Assembly: GCA_964020155.1 (NCBI GenBank)
Contig: OZ026568.1
Span: 1,986,320 to 2,050,319, forward strand
Direction: 5' to 3'
Source: Chondrilla cf. caribensis
Lineage: Eukaryota; Porifera; Demospongiae; Chondrillida; Chondrillidae
DNA length: 64,000 nucleotides
Of the stretch, positions 37,901 to 48,755 are shown piece by piece. Below the pieces are notes generated by a model. The model did not search any database. It had not been told where the DNA came from and was given only the letters and a program-made list of their open reading frames with translations. Both the position numbers and the translations under genes were made by a program. Each line of letters begins with the position of its first letter. Position 1 is the first letter of the stretch.

Positions 37901-40900
37901 AAGACTATCAATAGCTGTCTTGTTACGAGGGATGAGATCGTCTGAAGGGTTACCATTGAAGTTACCCAGTAGACCTCTAGTAGTGCCATTCAGACCACTT
38001 GGAAGGGATATTTTGATGACAGACAAGAAGTCATTTTCAGCCCGCACTTCAAGGATGACTCCTCCTGTGTAGGTGACTACAAATGTGTCGTTAAGTTGTT
38101 GTGAGATTCTCACCTCATTGAAGTCTTGAGTAACGATTGTAGTGAAGTCAATTATATCTCCATTCACTAACACAGTGATATTGGTATTGTTTCCCACTTC
38201 AAGTTGGACTGTGTCCGATCCATTCAATCTCACTGCAACAGCTGAGAACACGGTAGCAGGAATAAGTGTTCCATTCTCATCCCTAGCCGGTACCATTCTG
38301 CCTTGGAACTCAAAGTTCCCATCAGTTGTCTCCAGTAGCACATATTCCCCTTTACCATTGAATGTGTACTGGAAACCATCCAATGTTACAATGTGAGGAT
38401 CACCATAGAGAAAGGCTGGAAAAAACATGTCCATGAATGCATGAATCAGAGCCAAAATACTAATACCACTGAACATATCAAAAATAATATTATTATACTA
38501 TATAAACAGCAGCTACAATAAATAATTTTAATATATTATCAATATAAACAGCAGCTACAATATCATTATATTACACTTAGTCTAAAATTGTACAAATATC
38601 ACTGAGTGATTGACAAATGGTACTGAGAACTGCATGACACACAAAATGCTAAGTTGAGAAAGGGCATAGTATAAGTTGACAGTACATTATGCTATGTACT
38701 TAAAAATGCTGAATTACCTGGAATAGGTGCTGTATAACTTCCACCATCATCCGGAGACAGCGCTTCCTCTAGTTCATTACATTTAGCTAAACCTTCTTTG
38801 CAGCAGTATATCTTCATCAGAACGGTTTCCTTCAAATGAGTCACAAGTCCATTCATATCCTTGTACAGAGGAGTCCCTATGTTGGGTTGTCCTATGCCAG
38901 GCTTTAGACTTCCCTCATTGTCATAGCAACACTGCTGAGCAAGACCACTAATGGGAATAGTTGGAAAAGGACAATTATATGAACTTCACAAGTGTATGGC
39001 ACAATATTCATCATATGAAGTATAAAAAACACATGAACTTGCATACCTTGCTACATACACCTGTGAGACGAAACAGGAATATTGGAAACTGTCATAGAAG
39101 TAGTTATAATAATGTTGGTTGTACATATTGGATGCTACAAGAGATGTAACATCTTCTTCTTCAAAGCCACTAGTAGATAACCTTGCCAGCCTTTCTGTTG
39201 GTGGACAAGAGGGAAGACTCTTCACCAAGTCTTTGGCAATGTTTGGAATCATACATAATCTCGTAATTCGCCTCCTCAAAATGCTCGTAATACCCTTTCC
39301 AGCAACAGGTACAAAGTAAATCCCAGACCAGCTCCAGTAGGTGAAAGCACTACTGAGTCCACTATTGACCGTCCATTGTACACGAAATGTAATAGGTACG
39401 ATATCCAGCCTTCTTAAAGTGAGAATAATTTTTTGGTAAAAGTTGTATCTGAATGTCTCCATGTGAATACTAGTGTCTTTTATATCAGTTTTTTGAAATG
39501 TGAACTTGGAGTTGATCCACATCTGTGCAGTAGGGCTTAAATAATAAACTTGAGGAAGTACTTCAAGTTCTCCATAGGAAGTTGAAATGAAAGGAGAGTC
39601 AATATTCCACTTCAAGGTCACTTCATTCCTTATTAAAAGATCTTTTTCTGGAACATCAATCTCCACCTCGTGGGCACGATATGGGGGCACTGTACATTCA
39701 GCAAAATGCTCAATGAAATTTATACTACATACTATACAAATATTATACTTGTACATACTGGGCGTACATATAATATGCCCCATAGATACAGATGTTTTTA
39801 CATACATATATTTTGCATACATATACACTGTATATATCATACAAGTCATTATTATGGAACATAAAATTTTGTACCCAGTCGGAGAAGACATCAAACATTT
39901 CCATGCATGAATGTATGTACTCACATAAATAAAAGTTATCATATGAACTGGTTCTTCCTCCATCTTTTGACTCAACTGTGAACCCAAACACAATCCTACC
40001 AGAGGTAGACATCATTGGAACAGTGCAGTAGGCATGACTGGGGTTGATGGCATCAGCTACTGCGGGAACAGTCTGATCACCAAATGTACAGGTCATTCTG
40101 GCAATAAACCTCACACACTCCTCCTTCAATGTGACAGTCACTGGAGTACCACCCATCATGTTGCCTTGGATGGGGAAAATACCCTTGTAGCACCCAGCTG
40201 TATAATAGGTACAAATCAGTGAACATACACTAACTCCATAACTTCCAAACAATGTGCCTGCATTACATCTAAAATTCACATTAATGAACACTGGTATTGC
40301 TGACTCACGTGTAAGCTTGTCACAGATGTCTCCAGTGAACACTGGTGTGCATGAACACACATGTTCATCCTCAAGAAGGTTACTTGAACATGTCCCATTG
40401 TTCAAACAAACGTTGATAACACATGGAGTAAATTCTGCATCGGTAGAAAGACAATATTATGCAAGTATCCCTCCTGGACCAGTGTAATTTTACTAACATA
40501 ATAATGTTATAAACATATATTAAATTTTCTTAGTAGGTACCTGGTTAGGTACTGCATATACTTAGTCTCTTAAGCTTATTTACATTACTCCATTAACTAA
40601 TACTGATAGCAAGTACCTCTAATAAGCAGTACAGATTAATTTGTTTTCATGATATCTGCTGTACTAAGCCAATTGCACATAGATATGGACATTGGAACTG
40701 GTTAAGAGGGCGAGGAATGCCGTAGCCTGACTATATTGGATCTGCTCCGGAAAGAGTCAAAACATTTTTAACAAAACATAATTGCAAGTGCCCTGAAATC
40801 TATTTTTAAAGGTGCTATTCTGCTCCATACAGTGCATGTAGACACTGCATGCTGTGTTAAATTTATAGTGACTATGTTGGGTTCAAGTGAAGGAGGTTGT

Positions 40901-43900
40901 TCATTTTGTTTTCTATTTTATTTCTTGATTCATGCACCTCTTGCTGTTTCCACATATTTATACATGTGAATGATGTGAATGAAATTTAGCCAAAACAGTA
41001 CAAACTTGCTTTCTACTCCTATGGAGTATACATACATGTAGTCTTACCACTACTCTACATGACCACTTTACCAGAGTCAGATATAATGCCACTTACTTAA
41101 AAAATATTTTAAAAAAATATCTGACATGACACTTGCTAGTAATTCTCATGTACTTGTGAAATTCAAACACAACTTACCTGGACTATTACAATCCTGGCCA
41201 GTGTAGCCAAAATCACATGTGCATGTGTTTACTCCAGTGCAAATGCCATGTACACATTCCGGTTCACATACAGCTGCACAGTGAAAACAGAAGCAGAAAG
41301 GTATAAATACAACTACAAAACTGTCAATGTTCATTACTGTACTAGACTATAACGAAACAATTGAAACACATGTGCATAGAGGTGTGTAATGTGCAAAAGT
41401 ATTCAGCAATGCATACAAACATCATACATTTGAGTATAAATTGAAAGTACATAATTAGACGCTGATGCATACAATTAACTATTATGATGATGCAAAATAC
41501 TGTAGATGCATACCTTCCGTAGAGCAATCATTACCAAGGTAACCGGGGACACACAGACAAGCATTGCTTTCATCACAAGTCCCTCCATTTTTGCAGGTAG
41601 GATCACAAGAAACTATGTGACCATGAAGGTGAAAGATTATATTATAGTGACAAAGAATATGGTAGACAACCAATGTAACAACTATAATTAAATTCTGATT
41701 TATCATTATGTAATCATAGATATTCAGCTATTTTATATTTACTACATTTATCAGGATTTCAAGAGTACACACACCTATCTGATCAAGCCAATCTCAGGGT
41801 ATTATTACAGATTATTATTCCAGCAGTTGATACTTAGGGATCAGGTAACATTATGGCGTGTGAGACAGGTTAGGAACAAATTCCAACTGCAACATAGCTA
41901 TCAGAATAACAATCTCTTTATAAGCTAAAATAGCTTGTGACTGAAAAATATCTGATCTTGATGGATTGCCTGCTTACTGATAGTATGTAAAAAAATTTTA
42001 TTCCCTAAATTTAAAGAATTTGACACATGAAGCTACCAAAAATTTTGTTTGTTTACCGTTAATTCTCAGTTAGGGTTATTTGACATTATATATAACATCA
42101 TGCTGAAATAGTAAACGTTAATTTTAATTTCGTTAAATCAAAAAATTCACATATTTGAGAAATTGTTAAGTGTCCAATGAATTGTAGCACTATGACTCAC
42201 TTGGTGGTGGTCCAGCATCAAAAGATCCCAAATCCACAACCAGTGCATTATTGTCCACATCAAAGCCTTCATAGAACAATCTGTATCTAACACTTGGCAG
42301 TGAGTAACGACCCTCCAGGAATGATTCACACAATGAAAGAGGCACTTCAGTGATTGTATTTCCAGTTTCATCGACAATTTTCAACTTATGGTCTTGAGTT
42401 AACGATAGTTTATCTTGCTGCATAGTAAACAACAGTACAGTAATCTGTGAACGCGTATTAGGAGGTACTGGATCGGTAAAGTAAACTCCTGTATCTTGGT
42501 CCTGGAGAAGGAACTCTGCCGTAATATCAAAGCGAATTTCTTGAGATTGTTTTATCTCTGCCATTCCGCTAATAACACAGACTATCCATACACCAGATTG
42601 TGGAGATGTGAAGTCCTTTACAGTGAATGATGATACAGTCTCGTCAAAGGATTCGGTACCATTTGGTAAAGTGAGAGATACGCGTGCTGATCCAGCTTGT
42701 GGGTTGATGGCAATAGACAGTGATTCGCTCAATGAAGACACGGGAATTCCTTTACAGTCTTCTGTACTTTCGGCTGGAATGCTGACATTTGACATATTCA
42801 CTGATGTACTTATGCTATTGAATGCAACCCTTCTGTTTTGTAATTGCATTGCTAAGTCTTCGAAGCGATTGAGGTCATCTAGTCTGAATCCTCCAGTGGC
42901 ATTCCTCACTCTATCATAATAAGGATAACCTGAACCACATCCACCAGAATGGCTGTACATGAAATGAACAATAACATCCAAGTTATTGGCTTCTTCAATC
43001 ACCTGATCTGTTAAACTACTGTCTAAGGCAGAGGCATCAGTGAGAAGAATGAGCTGTCCACCCTGCTCGGAAAGACTCAATGCATTCCTGATACCAGTCA
43101 TACCAAGTTCAGGACAGTCTCCTCCACCATGTGCATACAGAGCATTCACATCGGACAATAACTGACTCTTTTCTGTTGCATTATTAGCATCATATCTTCT
43201 TGGAGTACCAACATCTAAAATAAGTGGCAACATATACTATAACACAAATTCTATAATAACAATCATTATTTTCGTTATCAATATTACATATGTATACAGT
43301 ACATACATGTTTATACAATATACTGTATACTGACCTGGATCATTGAAAGATGTCAGAATATAGTGAGAGGGAGCTGCTGTTGAGCTGTTCACAAAAAATG
43401 TGATCACTTCCTTAACTTTAGCAATCTCATCAGCCATACTTCCTGTGTCATCAACAACAAAACCCAGCGTGTATGGTCTCTCAGAGAGGCCGAATATCTT
43501 GGCCTGAGCTTCTGATGTAAGATTATCAACAAAAGAAGATAGTTCTTCACTCCTGGTTAGTCCCTGGTAGCACAGCAGGATGCCATACGTGTCTTGAATG
43601 GCAGTTATCATGTCATCCTCAGATTGTAGTAGAGTTGTCAAATTGGCCTGCACCTGATCAATTCTCGATTGATCCACAGTCTGACCTTGAAGACGACTAC
43701 AGGTCCTTGTGGCAGAAGCTAGTATTCGGTCGTAGGCTTGGTTGAAGACTGCCTCTCTCTCAGCTGTGTCCTCAAGACTTAGGCGTTGTAATAGCCGGTT
43801 GTAAAGTACAGAGTTGGTTGTTTCGTTTGCAGTGGAATCATTACCAGGAATGGCAGACAAAATCAGTCCAACGGTCTGGCTAAATATCTGCTCACGTGTT

Positions 43901-44010
43901 TCAACATAGTAGTTGCTGAGAGAGGTTGAACATTGGGTGGATTCTTCTTGCCCTCCAACACAACTGAATATTGCCACAAGAGAGACAAGGACTACCCTGT
44001 CTATAAACAT
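24859..44010 (-). CDS. Giant transmembrane receptor: vWA-EGF3-[IPT-AMOP-vWD]-EGF2-Ig16-[IPT-AMOP-vWD]-EGF2-TM
   Basis: 38 exons in transcript order: 44010-43335, 43214-42201, 41612-41514, 41273-41178, 40434-40309, 40197-39925, 39689-39047, 38947-38718, 38415-37852, 37526-37269, 37160-37065, 36958-36842, 36307-35981, 35910-35665; then 14 Ig exons (35507-35259 to 30147-29896); then 29799-29527, 29366-28739, 28566-28319, 28229-27666, 26911-26654, 26522-26427, 26315-26199, 25967-25817, 25202-25129, 24935-24859. The sum is 10758 nt (3585 codons plus stop), and every junction keeps phase. It starts with a signal peptide and ends with a TM helix and short tail, so it should sit at the cell surface. 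IPT-AMOP-vWD order recalls Mesh/SUSD2/MUC4-type proteins. I know no described protein with this full order. Likely role: adhesion or recognition (inference). Ig exon 32081-31833 holds an in-frame TGA. Splitting into two genes is possible but would leave the upstream half without a TM. Confidence 0.78.
24992..25023. repeat. (CA)n microsatellite in last receptor intron
   Basis: A short CA run between the two tail exons, homologous in position to the very long CA tract at 19608-19858. Confidence 0.9.
26199..26522 (-). other. EGF pair before the TM helix
   Basis: Exons 26427-26522 (CNPPCQNGTCVANDTCTC, GYNGTLCDNP) and 26199-26315 (CDVNNPCENGASCTQQAFNY). They are close paralogs of the pair at 36842-37160. 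Confidence 0.88.
26654..29799 (-). other. Receptor module 2: IPT, spacer, AMOP, vWD, post-vWD
   Basis: Exons 29527-29799 (IPT), 28739-29366 (spacer with WSWSGIYYLPV plus AMOP start), 28319-28566 (AMOP), 27666-28229 (vWD, LYGDPHIVTLDG) and 26654-26911 (post-vWD). IPT, vWD and post-vWD exons have exactly the lengths of their module 1 partners (273, 564, 258 nt). Similarity is patchy: near-identical blocks alternate with strongly diverged ones. Confidence 0.85.
29896..35507 (-). repeat. Array of seven A-B Ig exon pairs
   Basis: A-type exons (249 nt each): 35259-35507, 34334-34582, 33492-33740, 32677-32925, 31833-32081, 30985-31233, 30219-30467. B-type exons (252 nt each): 34935-35186, 34008-34259, 33161-33412, 32353-32604, 31495-31746, 30653-30904, 29896-30147. 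A domains carry FVCF, SYQWF and DYGVYHC; B domains carry TLNCSSSGG, MYEWFHE and NEGNYIC. Every exon is phase 1-1, so any exon can be skipped without a frameshift. B exons are close to identical over most of their length. The A exon 31833-32081 has TGA at 31849-31851 where the others have CGA or CAA. Sequons are frequent. Confidence 0.92.
35665..36307 (-). other. Two divergent Ig-like domains
   Basis: Exon 35981-36307 is a weakly Ig-like domain (LCEF ... FVQCAVI) without the usual W. Exon 35665-35910 is a clear Ig domain (TTLRCNALGG, YMWILPS, EEDDGTYICSV). Neither closely matches the array that follows, so they probably predate its expansion. Confidence 0.75.
36842..37160 (-). other. EGF pair after module 1
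   Basis: Exons 37065-37160 (CNPPCQNGACVANNTCSC) and 36842-36958 (CDVNNPCENGASCTQQAF). Both exons have the same lengths (96 and 117 nt) as the pair after module 2, so the duplication unit included them. Confidence 0.88.
37269..40197 (-). other. Receptor module 1: IPT, spacer, AMOP, vWD, post-vWD
   Basis: IPT-like exon 39925-40197 (GCYKGIFPIQGNMMGGTPVT). Exon 39047-39689 has WSWSGIYFVPV and ends with the AMOP start (CPPTERLARLSTSGF). Exon 38718-38947 is the rest of AMOP (QQCCYDNEGSL, IYCCKEG). Exon 37852-38415 is the vWD (LYGDPHIVTLDGFQYTFNGKGEY ends in GLLGNFNGNPSDD; shown in two pieces here). Exon 37269-37526 is the post-vWD segment (DMFYDPTFTPIFTP, EEICGSDVACLFD) usual after vWD in MUC4/SUSD2-type proteins. 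Module 2 at 26654-29799 repeats it exon for exon. Confidence 0.85.
40309..41612 (-). other. Three EGF-like domains, one per exon
   Basis: Exons 41514-41612, 41178-41273 and 40309-40434 each encode one six-cysteine EGF unit (CKNGGTCDESNACLC..GYLGNDC; CVHGICTGVNTCTC..GYTGQDC; CLNNGTCSSN..CSCTPVFTGDIC). All are phase 1-1. None shows the clear DxD/E..N calcium-binding consensus. Confidence 0.88.
42201..44010 (-). other. Receptor N-terminus: signal peptide and vWA domain
   Basis: Two exons. Residues 1-20 (VVLVSLVAIFSCVGG core) are a signal peptide. A helical vWA-N-like region follows. The vWA domain opens at about residue 180 with FVVDDTGSMADEI; Asp187, Thr189 and Ser191 fit the metal-ion site DxTxS. 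A later ILLTDASALD fits the fourth-strand Asp of the same site. After the vWA fold comes a beta-rich, NGT-containing region, as in hemicentin- and CLCA-type vWA proteins. The intact MIDAS suggests divalent-cation-dependent ligand binding (inference). Confidence 0.82.
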
Positions 44011-44911
44011 GCTATGTAGCTACACAACTTCTACTTGGTGCAGTAGCTCAATGACTATAATAATCTTGACAGTCTAGCTTACAGTATTGTGAATCCGAAA
44101 TACAGACAAAACTTTATCTATCACTTTTATACTGTCATTGCGGTGAAATACCTTACACTGTGATGCAGTGAATGTGATACTAGGACTGGTATTTGGGACT
44201 TTCCAATTACTATATGTCTGCATTATTAATACAGATACTATTGGCTGTAAAGTGATATACAATCCATAGTAATATCTTACCTGTAGATGTACGGTGATTG
44301 TAGCTATGACAATAATGTATGTGGGAATGGAAACCAGGCCAAATCACACCTTGTTTATTATCATATGTGTGCCACTTTATAATAGCCAGTAGCTCCTTTA
44401 TCACCTTCCCACTTGTAACCAAGACACTGAGGGTATTATTGGGAAAATTGCCAAGTACATGCATTGTACATTGTTAGAATAGTACACAGACAAAACATGC
44501 TATATAGCGACACAACTTCTACTTGGTGCAGTAGCTCAATGACTATAATAATCTTGACAGTCTAGCTTACAGTATTGTGAGTATGAAATACAGACAAAGC
44601 TTTATTGATCACTTTATACTGTCATTACGGTGAAATACCTTACAGTCACTGTCGCAGCCACCCCTATTTCGACGCCACTGCGACTATGATGCATTGAATG
44701 TGATACTAGGACTGGTATGTGGGACTTTCCAATTACTACGTATATGTCTGCAATATCAATACAGATACTACTGGCTGTAAAGTGATATACGATCCATAGT
44801 AATATAATACGTGTAGATGTACACTGGTTGTAGCTATGACGATAGTTGAACTTCATGTGGGAATGAAACCAGGTCAAACCCACACCTTGTTTATTTTCAT
44901 ATGTACATCCA
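44003..44911. repeat. Tandem duplication of receptor 5' flank, ~488-bp spacing
   Basis: CACAACTTCTACTTGGTGCA and the following ~65 bases occur at 44023 and again at 44511. Further matching stretches continue (GAATGTGATACTAGGACTGG; ACCAGG, then TCACACCTTGTTTATT). The first copy begins inside the first coding exon, overlapping its ATG. The promoter region and 5' UTR are therefore duplicated directly upstream. Neither copy shows an obvious TATA box. Confidence 0.75.
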
Positions 44912-45409
44912 GTCCATAGGAATCAACATGCAAGCTCAGCTACTGATAAGCTTTGTTATGAAAGACCACATCAGTAAATCTAAAACACTATATGAGATCT
45001 GATTACGGTGGACTAATTCTGTGTCTCGATTGTAAGCAATTAGCCCTTGTATGAAGATCTCCACCTTGGTCCACCTTGGAAGGTCTCTGGTATCCAGAGT
45101 CTGATGATTGATTTCTCATTCAGTTGATCAGATATGAGAGTGTCGTTTTCTTCAGAGACAATAATTGGTGTGGCATCCATCTTTGGAAACCACGTAAAGT
45201 CAAATCAGACTTTCATTTTTGCCCATACAACAGAGTCGATATTGTTAATTCTTGCCTCAATTGCTGAAAATTGAAATAGAACTTGATTAACTCACACAGG
45301 ACTCCAAGAAAAGACGTGCTGTCTATTCAAAATTATGCACATGGATAGATTTATGTATCTATTAAAGTTCTACATGACTAAACAGCAATTATGATAAAAG
45401 TTAGGAGCC

Positions 45410-45636
45410 TTAATAGATTGATGTCTATTCATTTGGACAATTATGTGCGTCACTTGCTGGCAAATTTACAAAACTATGCATGCATGACAACAAAATACAT
45501 CTATCAAGTTTTGTTGTCATACATAGTTTTGCAAGCATTGCCTGAAGAAGCCCAAGAGGGCGAAGCGTACGTTGCAATTAATTTGCCAACAAGTGACGTG
45601 TGTGATTGTCCACATAAATAGACATCAATCTATAAA
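45410..45636. mobile_element. Foldback/MITE element with ~55-bp inverted ends
   Basis: The left end (ATAGATTGATGTCTATT ... GTCACTTG.TGGCAAATT) is the imperfect reverse complement of the right end (AATTTGCCAACAAGTGACG ... AATAGACATCAATCTAT). A second nested inverted pair (AAAACTATGCATG ... CATAGTTTT) lies inside. The short open frame through it is an artefact of the repeat. Confidence 0.75.
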
Positions 45637-46386
45637 CTAAACACCAATGGAATTTATAAGGCCATAATAGATTCCCCGTTATCTGATGGTATATACATAG
45701 CTAAGCAGTATTCCCTATCCAATTTCCTTACTATGCACATTCCCTGCGTCATAATTCACTCCTAGGTATATCTATACTATCATTGTTATATTACCTCATT
45801 GCTACCAGCTAACAATTCTAGAACATTCTATACTCAACAATTGGGGCTTTCAGGTCAGCGTACTGACACATTGTCGCTACTTTAACTTTGATATCTGAAC
45901 AATTCAATTAGACAAAGACCAAGTACTATAACATACGTAAGTAGTGCAGTACTAAGGTGGTCGTATCTGTGATAACAGTACTGTAGGAGGTAAAACCAGG
46001 TAACATTCATACATTATTCGATCAATCCACTCCCACTCTTGCAATTTCATGGCCAATGAATTATGAATAGGGAATATGCATCTCCCCCACCCGCTTGGGA
46101 TCACAAGAATCAACAGTGATTATTATAAGTCTAGTTTGGTACGCAAAAGGATGCAATAACAGTGAGTTGTGTGCCACTTCATAATAACCTGTAGTTCCTT
46201 TCTCCAACAATCACCTTCCCACTTGTTACCAAGACACTGAATGGAATTGTTGGGAGAATTAAACATGCATTGTACATTGCTAGAATAGTACAGGTACAGT
46301 CACATTATATTGCCAGACTAGTATATTTAGATCGATAAGCAAATAAAGTACAGTAAATACTATGGTACTATTGTAGTATCATAATG

Positions 46387-47262
46387 TGACCAGTCATAAG
46401 CTGATCATAGTACATACCATAGATAATCCCTCATCTATGACAACAGTACATGTAGGAGGCAACAGGTACACATTGCAGTGATAACATTGACAATGACAAA
46501 GGATGTAGGATAGACTTCTACTGAAGTGAAGGAACAGGATGAGGCTGGTCAGAGTATGTCTATCATGCATCGGAATAATAATATACCCTTGTAGCATCAA
46601 ACTGTAAAATAGTTACGTAGCATCAAACTGTAAAATAGTTACAAATCAGTGGACATGCGCTAACTCAATAACTTCCAAACAATGTTGTCTGCATTACATT
46701 CCATAATTCACATTAATGGATAATGTCCCTGCTACCTCACGTTTAAAATTATCGTAAATGTCTCCAGTGAAGACTGGTGTGTATGTACACACACATTCAT
46801 CCTCAAGGTTACTTGACTGTGTCCCATTGTTCAAACAATGATAGTACATGGAGTGAATTCTGTAATTCATTCAGTAGAAGCATCCCTCTAGTGAAATTAT
46901 ATCAACATATTGCTATCATATTGAACTTTCTTAGTAGGTACCCAGTTAGGTGATACACATTTTACTTTACTCAGTCTCTTAAGCTTGTTTGTAGTGCTAG
47001 TTATATGTGTATTTTGATATGCAAAAATGTAAAGTGAATACTAAGGTCCTATTGTAGTATTATAAGGTGACCAGTCATAAGCTGGTCATACCATAGATAG
47101 TCCCTCATCTATGTCAACAGTGCATGTAGGAGACTACAGGTACACAATGCAATAATAATATTGACAATGATAATGGGTGTAGGATTGACTTCTACAAAAG
47201 CGAAAGTACAAGATGAGGCTGTTTAGAATACGCTTATCATGCATTGGAATAAAAACACTATT
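46387..47262. repeat. Two-copy duplication (~680-bp spacing)
   Basis: 46387-46590 and 47069-47262 share GTGACCAGTCATAAGCTG, CCCTCATCTATG, CATGTAGGAG and the rest in order with substitutions and small indels. The dead EGF exon lies between the copies. Confidence 0.7.
46590..46960 (-). pseudogene. Dead copy of receptor EGF exon 5 with flanking introns
   Basis: Matches 40180-40570 in order: the IPT-exon edge (CTTGTAGCATC), the intron (TCCAAACAATGT), the EGF exon (TCTCCAGTGAA.ACTGGTGTG) and the next intron (TTTCTTAGTAGGTACC). The exon copy has small deletions and a damaged donor, so it cannot encode an EGF domain. It lies about 2.6 kb upstream of the receptor start, in the same orientation. Confidence 0.75.
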
Positions 47263-48554
47263 ATAACAAGCCCAACATCAACAGCAGCATATGGCATACT
47301 GTGAATACTGTCCCCTGCTGTTGATGCTGCACAATAACATGTGACCGACCCAGATTGACCCCTTGCTGTGGTTCCTGTTTTTAAACAGCTGCCACCTTCT
47401 CTTGTCCGAGAGCCCACCCCATATCTATGACAACAATGATGTAGGAGGCAACGGGAAATCACACAATGACAATATGAACATCACATGATCAAGTATCTAC
47501 TGTATGGGTTACTCCCGGACAGTACGTAGGGGTAACATGGGAATTTGACAAATTTATTTCATTGGTTTAAAGTTTAGTTTTAGTTGTCCAAAATTGGAAT
47601 GTTATGTGAAGTATGGATACCAGAAAGAGTTAACAATCAATAAGAGAATATCAATTTGGGGAGTGTTGCTAGATAAACTCACTGCGTGTTGATACTGTGG
47701 TAAGTATTCACAAACCCTGATTGGCATCAAATTCAGCATAATATTTCTAGTGAAAGTTCCTCTGTACCCTCACAACCGTGCTTCATAGAGAAACAAACAC
47801 AAGTCATTCCACTGTCCTATTGGACAATACTGTGTGCACCTCAAGAACACCTATCATGTAGACATGTCATTTCATTTCAATTATAAAGTAGGACACTATA
47901 GTTATTTCAATCATGAAGGCTACTTTCCAAAGATGTCTATAAACACAACATAAAATTAATGGTGATGATTGAGTGTGAGGGTTTTCTGGTGTTGTAATTT
48001 CGACATTTGGATGAGAATGTATCCCAAATTTGCCCCTCTACTTGAATTGCTTAGGGTTTTCTTTAGCTTTAAAAGAATCTTCACTGAAGATGTCAATTTT
48101 GATGAAGCCCTTTGCGTTTGAATTGTAGCCCAATTTATAATGCTCTTAATTTCCAATAATTATTGGTTAATGTGTGGGACTTCCTGTTTGAAGATGGGTT
48201 TATCATACGCACTCTCTACATGTAACAACTTACATGCTGGTTGATTCAGAAAGTATAATACAAATATATATTTATACATATTCACATATATATTATGTCA
48301 TTTGTATGTAATTTTGGTTATTTAAGTCAACATACGTAATAATGGTCTCATTGATCTATTTAGAATCCATCTATTTAATTTGTAATTCATATCTGAAATT
48401 ATGAATGCAATAACATATGATCACAACAGTACATAATATACAGTATGTGTTGTTTTGTTATGTTACACAAACTTCACACAGGGTAATACTCCTGCATGAT
48501 CCATATAACCGATATAGGCCTTATATAGAAGGTCCCACATCAACTGATGAGATG

Positions 48555-48755
48555 TACAGTGGAACCTCTATTAAAGGACTCTCCTAAAAAAGGACACCAT
48601 AAAAATTACCTCCCTACAAAGGACACTCTGTAATGCACCAAAAATAGATTTCCTATAGTGCTAATGCACTTTTTACCTCTGAAGAGTGGACAACCTCTCT
48701 ACAGTGGACCATTTAGCTGGTCCCCATGTGTCCTTTATAGAGAGGTCCCACTGTA
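48555..48755. mobile_element. pogo-like MITE, 201 bp
   Basis: Ends TACAGTGGAACCTCTATTAA and, on the other strand, TACAGTGGGACCTCTCTATA, giving ~25-bp inverted termini inside TA. The terminal motif resembles those of Tc1/mariner/pogo-type non-autonomous elements (inference from recalled termini). Related copies: 53667-53812 and fragments at 7000-7275. Confidence 0.75.

Noticed and set aside
39743..40405. 220-codon minus-strand frame joining EGF, intron and IPT sequence
   Set aside because: It reads through introns with clear GT-AG borders; the two exons inside it are annotated separately.
45391..45621. 76-codon plus-strand frame ending in EEAQEGEAYVAINL
   Set aside because: It lies entirely inside the foldback element with inverted ends and spans both arms; no splice or start context supports a gene.
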